Below are positions 55,073-64,000 of a stretch of 64,000 bases of DNA, in pieces. Location of the stretch: positions 1-64,000 of the forward strand of contig NZ_JADKPR010000013.1 in the NCBI RefSeq assembly GCF_015351475.1. The letters are read 5' to 3'. Positions within the stretch are counted from its first letter, which is position 1. Each line of letters begins with the position of its first letter. The notes below the pieces were generated by a model that did not search any database, was not told the origin of the DNA, and was given only the letters and a program-made list of their open reading frames with translations. The stretch is from Flavobacterium sp. HJJ (lineage in GTDB: Bacteria > Bacteroidota > Bacteroidia > Flavobacteriales > Flavobacteriaceae). Both the position numbers and the translations under genes were made by a program.

Positions 55073-55945
55073 ATGATAAAGAGAAGAGATTTTATAATTA
55101 ACAGTGGTTTGGCATTAGGCGCATTGGCAATTGCTCCTTCCCTTGCCTTTACTTCAAAACAAAAAAATATCGGTATTCAATTGTATACTTTGAGGGCAGC
55201 ATTTTCTAACGATGTGAAAGGAGTTTTAGAACATGTGGCTAAGTCAGGTTATAAAGAAGTGGAAACCTATGGCTACTCCAGTGATAAAGGTTTTTTTGGC
55301 ACTTCAGCGAAAGATTTCAAAAAAATACTTGCCGATAATGGTCTAAAAGCACCTAGCGGACATTATGATTTTAATTCTTTTATAAAAGACAATAACGCTG
55401 ATTTTCTGAAAGCTTCTATTGAATGCGCTAATCAATTAGGAAGTGAATACATAACCGTTCCTTATTTAGATGAAAAATTAAGAAGTGATCTAGATGGTTT
55501 TAAACGAATTGCGCAAAAAGTAAATGAAGCAGCCGTTTTATGTAAACAATCCGGACTAAAATTAGCTTATCACAATCATGATTTTGAATTTAAAAAGTTT
55601 GGAAATCAAACAGGTTATGATATTTTACTGCAGGAAACGGATAAAAAGTTAGTTGATTTTGAATTGGATATATATTGGGCGGTCCGTTCAGGAAATGATC
55701 CTTTGCAGATGTTTAAAGCTAATCCCGGCCGATTTACAATGTGGCATGTAAAAGATATGGATAAGTCCAAAGCAGAATGGAATACCGAAATTGGAGAAGG
55801 AAGTATCAACTTCAAAACCATTTTTACTGAAGCTAAACTCTCAGGAATGCAGCACTTTTTTGTAGAGCAGGAAACCAATTATTCTCCAAACCCAGCTGAT
55901 TCGATTAAAACAAGTTTTGAATATGTTTCCAAACATTTACTATAA
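55073..55945 (+). CDS. Tat-exported TIM-barrel isomerase/epimerase
   Basis: 290 residues. Tat signal RRDFIINSGLALGALAIAP (4-22). Sugar-phosphate-isomerase fold with YHNHDFEF, FELDIYW, MWHVKDMD and FVEQET carrying the metal ligands. Last gene of the 3-keto-sugar unit. Confidence 0.82.
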   Translation: MIKRRDFIINSGLALGALAIAPSLAFTSKQKNIGIQLYTLRAAFSNDVKGVLEHVAKSGYKEVETYGYSSDKGFFGTSAKDFKKILADNGLKAPSGHYDFNSFIKDNNADFLKASIECANQLGSEYITVPYLDEKLRSDLDGFKRIAQKVNEAAVLCKQSGLKLAYHNHDFEFKKFGNQTGYDILLQETDKKLVDFELDIYWAVRSGNDPLQMFKANPGRFTMWHVKDMDKSKAEWNTEIGEGSINFKTIFTEAKLSGMQHFFVEQETNYSPNPADSIKTSFEYVSKHLL

Positions 55946-56027
55946 TTATTTTAATAGGTTCTTACTTAAAGACTGACTTCTGCTGCAATTTTGAAAGAAA
56001 TTGAATAGCTATAAGTTTATAAAAAAT

Positions 56028-56060
56028 AAAATACCAGCAATCCGCTGGTATTTTTGTTTT
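56028..56060. terminator. Bidirectional terminator between convergent genes
   Basis: 11-bp stem AAAATACCAGC / GCTGGTATTTT (56028-56038, 56044-56054), 5-nt loop, followed by a T-rich tract. Confidence 0.85.
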
Positions 56061-56079
56061 TTGAAGAATGTAAAATGAT

Positions 56080-57732
56080 TTAATTCACATTTTTAGAGAG
56101 CACATAAAAATCTTTATTTACCTCGACTTTTTCAATTTTAGAATCATTGTTAAATTCACTCCAGTCTGCTTTTGGTTTTAAAGTGATTTCTTTTCCATTA
56201 AGAGAAACTTTTACAGGCATTTCAAAACCGGCAACAATATTTGTCCAGCGGTATTTCAAGGTATTGTCCTGAACAGTATATTCTAATGTCGGAATTCGAA
56301 CATCTCGCAGATATTGGTTAAAAAATGGATTTAAATCCAAGCCGGACTGCTGGCTTAGGTAATCTTCAATCTGTTTGGTCGTTACCGTTTGATGGTAAAA
56401 AGTACTGTTCAGGCCTCTCAGGATATTTCTCCATTTTGCATCATCATTAACCAGCTGGCGCAGTATATTGAGCATATTACCGCCTTTGTAGTACATATCG
56501 CCGGAACCCTCACTGTTTACATCATAATGACCAATGATCGGGATATCATTTTGAATGTTTTTTCGGGTACCGCGGACATATTCAAGGCCTGCTTCTTTTC
56601 CATAGTAATATTCCAGAAAAAGACTTTCGGAATAATTAGTGAAACTCTCATGGATCCACATATCGGCGATATCTTTGTAGGTAATGTTATTGGCAAACCA
56701 TTCATGTCCGGATTCATGAACAATGATAAAATCAAATTTTAATCCCCAGCCTGTTCCGCTCAAATCGCGTCCGAGATAACCGTTTTGGTATCCGTTTCCG
56801 TAGGTAACACAGCTTTGGTGCTCCATACCTAAATAAGGAGTTTCAACCAGTTTGTAGCTGTCTTCATAAAAAGGATACGGTCCAAACCAGTGTTCAAAAG
56901 CTTTCAGCATTCTAGAAACATCTTTGAATTGTTCTTTGGCTTTGGCCAGATTATCTTTCAAAACATAATAAGTACAGTCCAGATCTCCTTTTTCTCCTTT
57001 GTATTTTTCTGAAAAAGTAACGTAATCACCGATATTGATATTTACACCATAGTTGTTAATTGGATTTTTTACAGCCCAGGTATAGGTTTTAGTTCCGTCT
57101 TTTAATGTTTTTACATTTTGAAGACGGCCATTGGAAACATCAGTTAAATTTCCAGGAACGTTCACGCTGATTTTTATTCCTTCTGCTTCATCATACATGT
57201 GGTCTTTGTTCGGCCACCAGACACTAGCGCCTAATCCTTGGCAGGAAGACGCAATAAAATTATTTCCGTTTTTATCTTTTTTCCAGGTAATACCCCCATC
57301 CCAAGGCGGATTTACTGCTATTTTTGGTTTCCCTTGATAAAATATCGTTATTTCTTTTAGTTCTCCTTTATTTTGGGCTGAAACCAATGAAATATAAAAT
57401 ACATTTCCATCTCGTTTGTATTTCAAAGCCCCTCCGTCTTGGGTAACCTTCGTGATTTTCATAGGCTCCTGCAGGTCTATCTGCATTGTTTTATATGGCT
57501 GCAAAACTTTATACTGAATGGTATTAGACCCTGTAATTGTGCTGTCTGCTGGATTTACTTTTATTGTAAGGTCATAATGTTTTAGATCCCACCACGATCT
57601 TTCTTTAGTAATACTGCCCCTAAGAGAATCCTGTCGGCTAAAATGGGTCTCGGATTTACTAAGAAGTCCCTGTGCCTGAATTCCACTGGAAATTAAGAAT
57701 ACAATTAATAACGTTTTTAGGTGTTTCTTCAT
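56080..57732 (-). CDS. Secreted M1 family metallopeptidase
   Basis: 550 residues. Signal peptide to IQAQG. Zinc motif HESGHEWF with H339, E340 and H343, and the third ligand Glu in SESLFLEYYYG 18-20 residues on. Ends without a C-terminal sorting domain. An aminopeptidase N-like enzyme acting outside the inner membrane. Confidence 0.88.
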   Translation of the reverse strand: MKKHLKTLLIVFLISSGIQAQGLLSKSETHFSRQDSLRGSITKERSWWDLKHYDLTIKVNPADSTITGSNTIQYKVLQPYKTMQIDLQEPMKITKVTQDGGALKYKRDGNVFYISLVSAQNKGELKEITIFYQGKPKIAVNPPWDGGITWKKDKNGNNFIASSCQGLGASVWWPNKDHMYDEAEGIKISVNVPGNLTDVSNGRLQNVKTLKDGTKTYTWAVKNPINNYGVNINIGDYVTFSEKYKGEKGDLDCTYYVLKDNLAKAKEQFKDVSRMLKAFEHWFGPYPFYEDSYKLVETPYLGMEHQSCVTYGNGYQNGYLGRDLSGTGWGLKFDFIIVHESGHEWFANNITYKDIADMWIHESFTNYSESLFLEYYYGKEAGLEYVRGTRKNIQNDIPIIGHYDVNSEGSGDMYYKGGNMLNILRQLVNDDAKWRNILRGLNSTFYHQTVTTKQIEDYLSQQSGLDLNPFFNQYLRDVRIPTLEYTVQDNTLKYRWTNIVAGFEMPVKVSLNGKEITLKPKADWSEFNNDSKIEKVEVNKDFYVLSKNVN

Positions 57733-57859
57733 GGATTTATAAATTTTGTATCAAAATTACATACTTTTTTTGAGTTTTTCATAAATAAAAAAGAAATTGT
57801 ATAGGCTACGAATTATACCAATTTCATCGATTTTCTTTCTCTTTAAAAACTAAAAAAAT

Positions 57860-57938
57860 AACCGCAAGGTTCACAAAGAAAAGCTATGAACGCAACACTT
57901 TGCGGACTTTGCGATTTTCCTTCGCGAACCTTGCGGTT
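57860..57938. repeat. REP-like palindrome
   Basis: 13-bp perfect arms AACCGCAAGGTTC (57860-57872) and GAACCTTGCGGTT (57926-57938) with the repeated words AAAG/CTTTGCG between. Intergenic upstream of the M1 peptidase and downstream of hisIE. Confidence 0.6.
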
Positions 57939-58006
57939 AAATTGGTACTTAGTATAGGGATAGATTAAAAAAATCTGTTTCATCCCCGTAATTCGTGGTC
58001 TAAAAC

Positions 58007-58603
58007 TTACTTCTGACGCCCTTTCAAAACATTCACAACATCATTCAATTGATATCCTTTTGCCTGTAGCAAAATAAGGTAGTGAAAAAGTAAATCAGCA
58101 CTTTCGCTTAAGAACAGATCATCATTATCATCTTTTGCCTCAATAACTACTTCGACTGCTTCCTCACCTACTTTCTGTGCAATTTTGTTAATTCCTTTTT
58201 CAAATAAAGAAGCCACATAACTTTTTTCAGAATCAGCATTTTCTCTTCTGGTTTTGATTGTATTTTCCAAATGTGAAATGAATCCATATTCCTGCGCATT
58301 AGGCTCTTGCCAGCAGGTGTCAGCTCCCGTGTGGCAAGTTGGTCCCACTGGTTTTGCCTGAATCAAAAGCGTATCGCCGTCACAATCATTTTTAATATCT
58401 ACAAGTTCCAAGAAGTTACCGCTTTCCTCACCTTTTGTCCAAAGTCTTTGTTTGGAACGGCTGAAGAAAGTTACTTTTTGAGTTTCAATTGTTTTTTGAA
58501 GTGATTCTTCATTCATATACCCCAGCATCAAAACATTTTTTGTTTCCGAATCCTGAATAATTGCCGGAATTAATCCGTGTGCGCTTTTGATATCTATGTT
58601 CAT
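58007..58603 (-). CDS. hisIE: Phosphoribosyl-AMP cyclohydrolase/phosphoribosyl-ATP pyrophosphatase HisIE
   Basis: 198 residues, bifunctional. N-terminal HisI domain with the zinc/metal segment PTCHTGADTCW (about 88-98), C-terminal HisE domain with the EVGEEAVEVVIEAK helix. Steps 2 and 3 of histidine synthesis. Last gene of the his operon. Confidence 0.93.
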   Translation of the reverse strand: MNIDIKSAHGLIPAIIQDSETKNVLMLGYMNEESLQKTIETQKVTFFSRSKQRLWTKGEESGNFLELVDIKNDCDGDTLLIQAKPVGPTCHTGADTCWQEPNAQEYGFISHLENTIKTRRENADSEKSYVASLFEKGINKIAQKVGEEAVEVVIEAKDDNDDLFLSESADLLFHYLILLQAKGYQLNDVVNVLKGRQK

Positions 58604-58632
58604 ATTTTTGGTCTAAAGTCTTAAAGATAAAA

Positions 58633-59388
58633 CTATATTCTAACTTCTATATTATTGTTTTTTAATTCTTTTTTCAGGGTTTTGATTTCAATTTCTTTGA
58701 AATGAAATACACTCGCTGCCAATGCTGCGTCTGCTTTTCCATTGATAAAGGTATCTGTGAAATGCTGCATATTTCCAGCACCTCCAGAAGCGATTATTGG
58801 AATATTTACCAATTGCGATAATTTTGCCAAAGCTTCATTGGCAAAGCCGTTTTTGGTTCCGTCGTGATCCATCGAAGTGAAAAGGATTTCTCCCGCCCCT
58901 CTTTGTTCTACTTCTTTTGCCCAGTCAAACAATTTTATTTCCGTCGGAACTTTTCCTCCTACCAAATGTACAATCCATTCACCTTCAATTTGCTTAGCAT
59001 CAATTGCAACTACTACACATTGGCTTCCGAATTTTTGTGCCAAATCATTAATCAACTGTGGGTTTTTCACCGCCGATGAATTGATAGAAACCTTGTCAGC
59101 TCCATTCTGAAGCAAAACTTCAACGTCACTCACTGCTGAAATTCCGCCGCCTACAGTAAACGGGATGTTAATTGTTGCCGCCACTTTCCGAACCAAATCA
59201 ACTAGAGTTCTTCTTCTTTCTTCTGTTGCCGAAATATCCAGAAAAACCAATTCGTCAGCTCCTTCATCCGAATAGATTTTTGCCAATTCCACAGGATCAC
59301 CTGCATCCCGCAAATCTACGAAATTAACGCCTTTTACGGTTCTTCCGTTTTTAATGTCCAGACAGGGTATTATTCTTTTTGTTAACAT
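58633..59388 (-). CDS. hisF: Imidazole glycerol phosphate synthase subunit HisF
   Basis: 251 residues from the ATG at 59388 (a longer frame to 59424 would start inside a palindromic repeat). TIM barrel with catalytic Asp in [12 protein letters not shown] and in VVAIDAK. Works with HisH to make imidazole glycerol phosphate and AICAR. Confidence 0.94.
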   Translation of the reverse strand: MLTKRIIPCLDIKNGRTVKGVNFVDLRDAGDPVELAKIYSDEGADELVFLDISATEERRRTLVDLVRKVAATINIPFTVGGGISAVSDVEVLLQNGADKVSINSSAVKNPQLINDLAQKFGSQCVVVAIDAKQIEGEWIVHLVGGKVPTEIKLFDWAKEVEQRGAGEILFTSMDHDGTKNGFANEALAKLSQLVNIPIIASGGAGNMQHFTDTFINGKADAALAASVFHFKEIEIKTLKKELKNNNIEVRI

Positions 59389-59404
59389 TTTTATTATTGT
59401 TACG

Positions 59405-59486
59405 GTAGAGACGTTGCACTGCAACGTCTAAACTATTCGGTGTTTTTATTTTGATTGGGTTAGACGTAGCACTGCAACGTCTCTAC
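59405..59486. repeat. Nested palindromic repeat between hisF and hisA
   Basis: Arms 59405-59430 and 59461-59486 are 26 bp with two mismatches, and each arm contains its own near-palindrome AGACGTTGCA/TGCAACGTCT. A REP-like element inside the operon; its right end overlaps the last codon of hisA. Confidence 0.7.
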
Positions 59487-60205
59487 GATATGATATAATT
59501 TTCCAATTGTTTCAACGAAATTCTGCCTTCGTAAATGGCTTTTCCGATGATGGTTCCTTCACAACCCAATTCGGCCAGTTTAGGTAATTCATCAAAAGTA
59601 GAAATTCCACCAGAGGCGATTAATTTTACACCTTTCGCCTGATCTAAAATTTTGGCATACAAATCAAAACTTGGTCCTTCGAGCATCCCGTCTTTGGCAA
59701 TATCGGTACAAATTACGTATTGAATCCCTTTTAACTGATAATTTTGTATAAACGGAACCAAATCTTCGTTTGAATCTTCCAGCCAACCGGAAACCGCTAC
59801 TTTTTCATTAGTGGCATCGGCTCCTAGAATGATTTTGTCCGAACCATATTCTGCAATCCATTTTTCGAAAATTGGTCTGTTTTTTACGGCAATACTTCCG
59901 CCTGTGATTTGGTTCGCACCACTTTCAAAAGCGATTTTCAGATCAGAATCGGCTTTTAAACCTCCGCCAAAATCAATTTTCAATTTGGTTTGCGTGGCGA
60001 TTTGTTCCAATATTTTATAATTGACAATCTTGCTTGATTTTGCCCCATCCAAATCTACCAAATGCAAATATTCTATTCCGTGCGCTTCGAATGATTTTGC
60101 TACTTCCAGCGGATTTTCGTTATATATGATTTTGGTATTGTAATCGCCTTTGGATAAGCGAACACATTTTCCTTCGATGATGTCTATTGCGGGTATTATT
60201 CTCAT
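59483..60205 (-). CDS. hisA: ProFAR isomerase HisA
   Basis: 240 residues. TIM barrel with D8 in [12 protein letters not shown] and the second Asp in [13 protein letters not shown]. Fourth step of histidine synthesis. Its 3' end coincides with the palindromic repeat. Confidence 0.94.
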   Translation of the reverse strand: MRIIPAIDIIEGKCVRLSKGDYNTKIIYNENPLEVAKSFEAHGIEYLHLVDLDGAKSSKIVNYKILEQIATQTKLKIDFGGGLKADSDLKIAFESGANQITGGSIAVKNRPIFEKWIAEYGSDKIILGADATNEKVAVSGWLEDSNEDLVPFIQNYQLKGIQYVICTDIAKDGMLEGPSFDLYAKILDQAKGVKLIASGGISTFDELPKLAELGCEGTIIGKAIYEGRISLKQLENYIIS

Positions 60206-60282
60206 TTAATTTTTGATTGTAGATTAACGATTTTTGATTTCAGATTGCTATTGAAATTGATTTTTGAAATTGTCATTACCTT

Positions 60283-60864
60283 TTATAGCTTCAGAAAATT
60301 TCCAAGGATTTGCTCGCCAACATCACCGCTTTTTTCAGGGTGAAATTGCGTTCCGTAGAAATTGTTATTTTCCAGAGCCGAAGAATACTCAACGTCATAA
60401 TCAGTGGTTGCAATGGTTTCTTTGCAAATAGGCGCATAAAAACTATGAACCAAATACATATATTCCTTTTCGGCCACATCTTTGAATAAATCCGATTTTA
60501 GGTTGTAAATGATATTCCAACCCATTTGAGGCACTTTTACTTTTGGCGAAAATTTAATAACATCTACATCAAAGATTCCCAAACCTTCTGTGTTTCCTTC
60601 TTCAGAACGGTTACACATCAACTGCATTCCTAAACAAATTCCCAAAACGGGTTGTTGTAGTGTCGGAATCAAAGTGTCTAATCCACTTTTTTTGAGCATC
60701 ATCATAGCATAACTCGCCTCTCCCACTCCAGGGAAAATCACTTTGTCTGCCTTTTTTATTTCCTCAGGATCATTACTCAAAACGGCTTTGAATCCCAATC
60801 TCTCGATGGCAAACATAATGCTTTGGATATTTCCTGCTCCGTAATTTATGATTACTATTTTCAT
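60283..60864 (-). CDS. hisH: Imidazole glycerol phosphate synthase glutaminase HisH
   Basis: 193 residues. Class I glutamine amidotransferase with the nucleophile Cys in GICLGMQLM and the His/Glu pair in TQFHPEKSG. Supplies ammonia to HisF. 5 bp after the NTF2-like gene. Confidence 0.94.
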   Translation of the reverse strand: MKIVIINYGAGNIQSIMFAIERLGFKAVLSNDPEEIKKADKVIFPGVGEASYAMMMLKKSGLDTLIPTLQQPVLGICLGMQLMCNRSEEGNTEGLGIFDVDVIKFSPKVKVPQMGWNIIYNLKSDLFKDVAEKEYMYLVHSFYAPICKETIATTDYDVEYSSALENNNFYGTQFHPEKSGDVGEQILGNFLKL

Positions 60865-60869
60865 TTTTC

Positions 60870-61217
60870 TTAATTAGTATAATGCGCTATCATTTTATTT
60901 ACCAATCCTTTATCATTGAAAAACATAACTTCAATTGCCATTTTTCCCATAATAGATTTGTAATATAAAGCGACTGAATTGACGCCAGATGTAACTTCAA
61001 TCAGCTCAAAATGTAAATCAGGAAATTTAGTTAAAGCCTTATTCCAATAATCTTTAACCAAGGCTTTTCCAACAAGAGAACCGCTTTCAATTCCTCCAGC
61101 CAATTTTATCATTGGAGTAGTAATTTCGATATCCTCTGAATAATGATTTAAAATATCATCCAAATCGTGAGAATTCCAGGATTCAATCCATTCTGAAGCA
61201 AATTTTTGAGCATCCAT
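60870..61217 (-). CDS. NTF2-like (SnoaL) protein within the his operon
   Basis: 115 residues with the SnoaL/NTF2 fold pattern (SEWIESWNSHDLDDILNHYSEDIEI at 9-33). Not a known histidine enzyme. Tightly spaced between hisB (11 bp) and hisH (5 bp), so co-transcribed. Substrate or role unknown. Confidence 0.75.
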   Translation of the reverse strand: MDAQKFASEWIESWNSHDLDDILNHYSEDIEITTPMIKLAGGIESGSLVGKALVKDYWNKALTKFPDLHFELIEVTSGVNSVALYYKSIMGKMAIEVMFFNDKGLVNKMIAHYTN

Positions 61218-61228
61218 AATTGGTAATA

Positions 61229-62365
61229 TTAAAGCATTCCTTTTGTTGAAGGCAAAATCATTTTCTCGGTATCACGTTTTACGGCTACTTTTATCGCTTT
61301 CGCAAAAGCTTTAAAAATAGCTTCGATTTTGTGATGTTCGTTCGTACCCTCTGCTTTGATGTTGATATTGGCTTTGGCTCCGTCAGAAAAAGATTTAAAG
61401 AAATGATAGAACATTTCCGTTGGCATTTTACCTACCATTTCGCGTTTGAATTCGGTTTCCCAAACTAGCCAGTTTCTACCACCAAAATCAATTGCTACTT
61501 GAGATAAGCAGTCGTCCATTGGTAAACAGAAGCCATAACGTTCAATTCCTAATTTGTTTCCTAAAGCTTTCGCAAAAACTTCTCCCAAAGCAATTGCCGT
61601 GTCTTCGATCGTATGGTGTTCATCAACTTCAAGGTCGCCTTTTACCAAAATCTCCAAGTCCATTTGTCCGTGGCGTGCAATTTGGTCAAGCATGTGGTCA
61701 AAAAAGGCAATTCCCGTTTCGATTTTGCTTTTTCCTGTTCCGTCCAAGTTCAGGTTGATGTAAATATCTGTCTCGTTTGTTTTTCTTGAAATCGACGCCG
61801 AACGCGCTTCTAGTTTTAAAAACTCGTAAATCACTTTCCAATCGGTAGAATGCAAGACAATGATTTCGTCTAATTCTTCTTTTTTGCTTGAGATTTCAGC
61901 GATTCCCAAATCATCTTCCGATTTTAAGAAAATAGCTTTTGCGCCTAGGTTTTTAGCCAATTCCACATCGGTAATGCGATCGCCTAAAACAAATGAGTTA
62001 GCCAAATCGTATTCAGGATTATCAATGTATTTTTTCAACATTCCCGTTCTTGGTTTACGTGTTGGTGCATTGTCTTCAGGAAAAGAACGATCTATAAAAA
62101 TATCATCAAAAAGGACTCCTTCGTTTTCAAAAGCTCTCAAAATGAAATTTTGTGTTGGCCAAAAAGTATCTTCCGGAAAACTATCAGTTCCCAAACCATC
62201 CTGATTGGTCACCATAACCAGTTCGTAATCCATTTCTTTGGCGATTTTTGCCAAATACTGAAATGCTTTTGGGTAAAATTCCAGTTTTTCTAAACTGTCT
62301 AATTGATATCCTTCCGGTTCCAATACAATCGTTCCATCACGATCTATAAAAAGTACTTTCTTCAT
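61229..62365 (-). CDS. hisB: Histidinol-phosphatase/imidazoleglycerol-phosphate dehydratase HisB
   Basis: 378 residues, bifunctional. N-terminal HAD phosphatase ([10 protein letters not shown] at 5-14), C-terminal dehydratase with metal-binding [11 protein letters not shown] and [11 protein letters not shown]. Steps 6 and 8 of the pathway. Confidence 0.94.
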   Translation of the reverse strand: MKKVLFIDRDGTIVLEPEGYQLDSLEKLEFYPKAFQYLAKIAKEMDYELVMVTNQDGLGTDSFPEDTFWPTQNFILRAFENEGVLFDDIFIDRSFPEDNAPTRKPRTGMLKKYIDNPEYDLANSFVLGDRITDVELAKNLGAKAIFLKSEDDLGIAEISSKKEELDEIIVLHSTDWKVIYEFLKLEARSASISRKTNETDIYINLNLDGTGKSKIETGIAFFDHMLDQIARHGQMDLEILVKGDLEVDEHHTIEDTAIALGEVFAKALGNKLGIERYGFCLPMDDCLSQVAIDFGGRNWLVWETEFKREMVGKMPTEMFYHFFKSFSDGAKANINIKAEGTNEHHKIEAIFKAFAKAIKVAVKRDTEKMILPSTKGML

Positions 62366-62380
62366 AAGTTATTTTATTCT

Positions 62381-62413
62381 AGACCTAACAGGTTTCTAAA
62401 ACCTGTTAGGTCT
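62381..62413. repeat. 15-bp hairpin between hisC and hisB
   Basis: Perfect arms AGACCTAACAGGTTT (62381-62395) and AAACCTGTTAGGTCT (62399-62413) with a 3-nt loop. No T run in the direction of transcription. Common type of flavobacterial intergenic palindrome; may be an RNA-processing site. Confidence 0.6.
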
Positions 62414-62420
62414 TAGTTGA

Positions 62421-63461
62421 TTAATTTTGTAATGCTTCAATTAATTTTTTATTTTCTTCTTCAGTTCCAATAGTCAAACGCAAGGTATTTTCACACAGTG
62501 GCTGAGTCGTTCTATTGCGAATCACAATTCCTTTGGCAATTAACTCATCGTAACGTTTGTTGGCATCATCCACTTTTATTAGGATAAAATTAGCCTCTGT
62601 CGGATAGATTTTATCCACGAAAGATACTTTGTTTAAAACTGAAAGTAATTCGGTTCTTTGTGCTATAATTGAGGTTATTTCACTTGCAATTTTCACTTCA
62701 TCACTTAAACGTTCCAAAGCACGAAGCTGTGTCAATTCGTTTACATTATAAGGCGGTTTGATTTTGTTTAAAACCGAAATTACTTCTGTAGAAGCATAGC
62801 AAACTCCTAAACGGATTCCTGCCAGACCATAAGCTTTAGATAAAGTCTGTGTAATAATTAAATTTGGATATTGATCTAATTTTTTCAACCAGCCTTCTTT
62901 ATCTGAAAAATCAATATAAGCTTCGTCAATAACGACAAATCCATTGAAACTTTCCAATAATGTTCTAACACTTTCCTCTGAAAAAGAATTCCCAGTAGGA
63001 TTATTTGGCGAACACAAAAAGATGATTTTAGAATTAGTATCAACTGCTTCTAAAATTTTCTCCACTTGTGGCTGAAAATCATTCGAAAGCAATACTTCTC
63101 TGTTTTCAACGGCATTGATGTTGGCCAATACACCGTACATACCGTAAGTTGGAGGTAACGAAATTACGTTGTCAACTTTTGGCTCACAGAAAGCTCTGAA
63201 TAATAAGTCCAAAACCTCATCGCTTCCGTTTCCTAGCAGAATTTGTTTTGGGTTTACATTCTTCATTTTTCCCAAAACCACTTTTACATTGCCTTGCTGT
63301 GGGTCTGGATAGCGGTTTACGCCGTTTTGATATGGATTTTCATTGGCATCCAAAAAAATCATATCAGCTGTATCGAAATCTTCAAACTCATCACGAGCCG
63401 AAGAATAAGGCTTTAATTTCTTGACGTTTTCACGTACTATAGTGTTTATATCGAAAGTCAT
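62421..63461 (-). CDS. hisC: Histidinol-phosphate aminotransferase HisC
   Basis: 346 residues. PLP fold type I: CSPNNPTGN segment, and Lys in TLSKAYGLAGIRLG forming the Schiff base. Seventh step of histidine synthesis. Confidence 0.94.
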   Translation of the reverse strand: MTFDINTIVRENVKKLKPYSSARDEFEDFDTADMIFLDANENPYQNGVNRYPDPQQGNVKVVLGKMKNVNPKQILLGNGSDEVLDLLFRAFCEPKVDNVISLPPTYGMYGVLANINAVENREVLLSNDFQPQVEKILEAVDTNSKIIFLCSPNNPTGNSFSEESVRTLLESFNGFVVIDEAYIDFSDKEGWLKKLDQYPNLIITQTLSKAYGLAGIRLGVCYASTEVISVLNKIKPPYNVNELTQLRALERLSDEVKIASEITSIIAQRTELLSVLNKVSFVDKIYPTEANFILIKVDDANKRYDELIAKGIVIRNRTTQPLCENTLRLTIGTEEENKKLIEALQN

Positions 63462-63562
63462 TTTTTATTTTTTTTGAGAAAAGAAAAAAGATGCAAGAAG
63501 AAAGACTTTGTGTTCAGTTCTGCAATTCTTTTAATCTTTGTCTTTGCTCTTGTTTCTTGTCT

Positions 63563-64000
63563 CTATTTTAAATTCTTCAATCTCAAGGTAACTGCATTCT
63601 TATGCGCCTGTAATCCCTCGGCTTCAGCCATTATTTCAATCGCTTTTCCAATGTTTTGAATACCTTTTTCGGATATTTTTTGGAAAGTCATCGATTTGGT
63701 AAAACTATCAAGGTTTACACCGCTGTAATTTTTGGCATAACCATTTGTTGGTAGCGTATGATTAGTTCCCGAAGCATAATCTCCTGCACTTTCCGGAGTG
63801 TAGTTTCCGATGAAAACTGAACCGGCATTGGCAATATTATCTACATAGAAAGCTTCGTCTTTGGTACAAATGATAAAATGTTCAGGTCCGTATTCATTGA
63901 TTAATTCTAAAGCGATGGCATCATTTTCAACAAAAATCAATTTGGAATTGGCGATAGCTTTTTCTGCGATAGCTTTTCGAGGTAAAACATCCATTTGTGA
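63563..64000 (-). CDS. hisD: Histidinol dehydrogenase HisD, C-terminal part (5' end outside)
   Basis: About 145 C-terminal residues, open to the window edge. PESAGDYASGTNHTLPT and the MTFQKIS segment are HisD signatures, with the metal-binding His in TNHTLPT. The start of the gene lies beyond 64000. Final step of histidine synthesis. 101 bp upstream of hisC. Confidence 0.92.
   Translation of the reverse strand, partial: SQMDVLPRKAIAEKAIANSKLIFVENDAIALELINEYGPEHFIICTKDEAFYVDNIANAGSVFIGNYTPESAGDYASGTNHTLPTNGYAKNYSGVNLDSFTKSMTFQKISEKGIQNIGKAIEIMAEAEGLQAHKNAVTLRLKNLK

Overview
The window looks like the chromosome of a flavobacterium (Bacteroidota, family Flavobacteriaceae). The DNA is AT-rich, the quinone genes are for menaquinone only, DnaX lacks the Cys zinc module, and many genes belong to families typical of this group (DUF294/CBS plus exonuclease pair, DUF2911, DUF6155, 3-keto-sugar locus, NDH-2). 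The species cannot be fixed from the sequence alone. No rRNA, tRNA or CRISPR array was seen.

Layout. 0-9.4 kb: a menaquinone block (menB, menA, menC) interleaved with two PH-domain membrane proteins, a UPF0173 hydrolase, a TPR lipoprotein-like or secreted protein and an inserted AT-rich DUF4365 nuclease-like gene. 9.4-11.9 kb: acetate transporter and dnaX, the latter split over two frames at an A10 run. 12.0-17.8 kb: a seven-gene type III polyketide/lipid cluster (flavoprotein, methyltransferase, type III PKS, FabZ-like dehydratase, KAS, ACP, phosphopantetheinyl transferase) that probably makes a methylated phenolic or pyrone lipid. 17.8-25.2 kb: housekeeping and carbohydrate genes (exonuclease, CBS/DUF294 protein, DUF2911, PfkB kinase, Bcr/CflA pump, pectin esterase). 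25.2-28.1 kb: ABC transporter and a zinc-ribbon orphan.

28.1-36.9 kb is the most unusual part: a cassette array organised like an integron, with no integrase in view. Single minus-strand genes (unknown, TIR, secreted, PIN/DUF4935, unknown, outer-membrane protein) are separated by palindromic sites that are each 124-125 bp from AAC to GTT. The two ends of every cassette are complementary to each other over 8-10 bp, which is the relation expected if each cassette once closed as a circle at a G/TT core. One gene-less cassette is present twice as a 502-bp identical repeat whose limits coincide with the predicted cut points. Two group II intron-like remnants sit at the same position of two core sites. 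All of this is visible in the sequence; the mechanism is inferred.

37-45 kb: NDH-2, two helicases, small conserved proteins, MscS channel, thioesterase. 45.7-55.9 kb: a ten-gene plus-strand locus for oxidation and breakdown of glycosides through 3-keto sugars (Tat-type oxidoreductase subunits, cytochrome c, Gfo/Idh enzymes, DUF1080 hydrolase, TIM-barrel isomerases, MFS permease). 56.1-57.7 kb: secreted M1 peptidase. 58.0-64.0 kb: the histidine operon hisD-C-B-(NTF2-like)-H-A-F-IE on the minus strand, with hisD cut by the window edge. Dispersed inverted repeats lie in many intergenic gaps.
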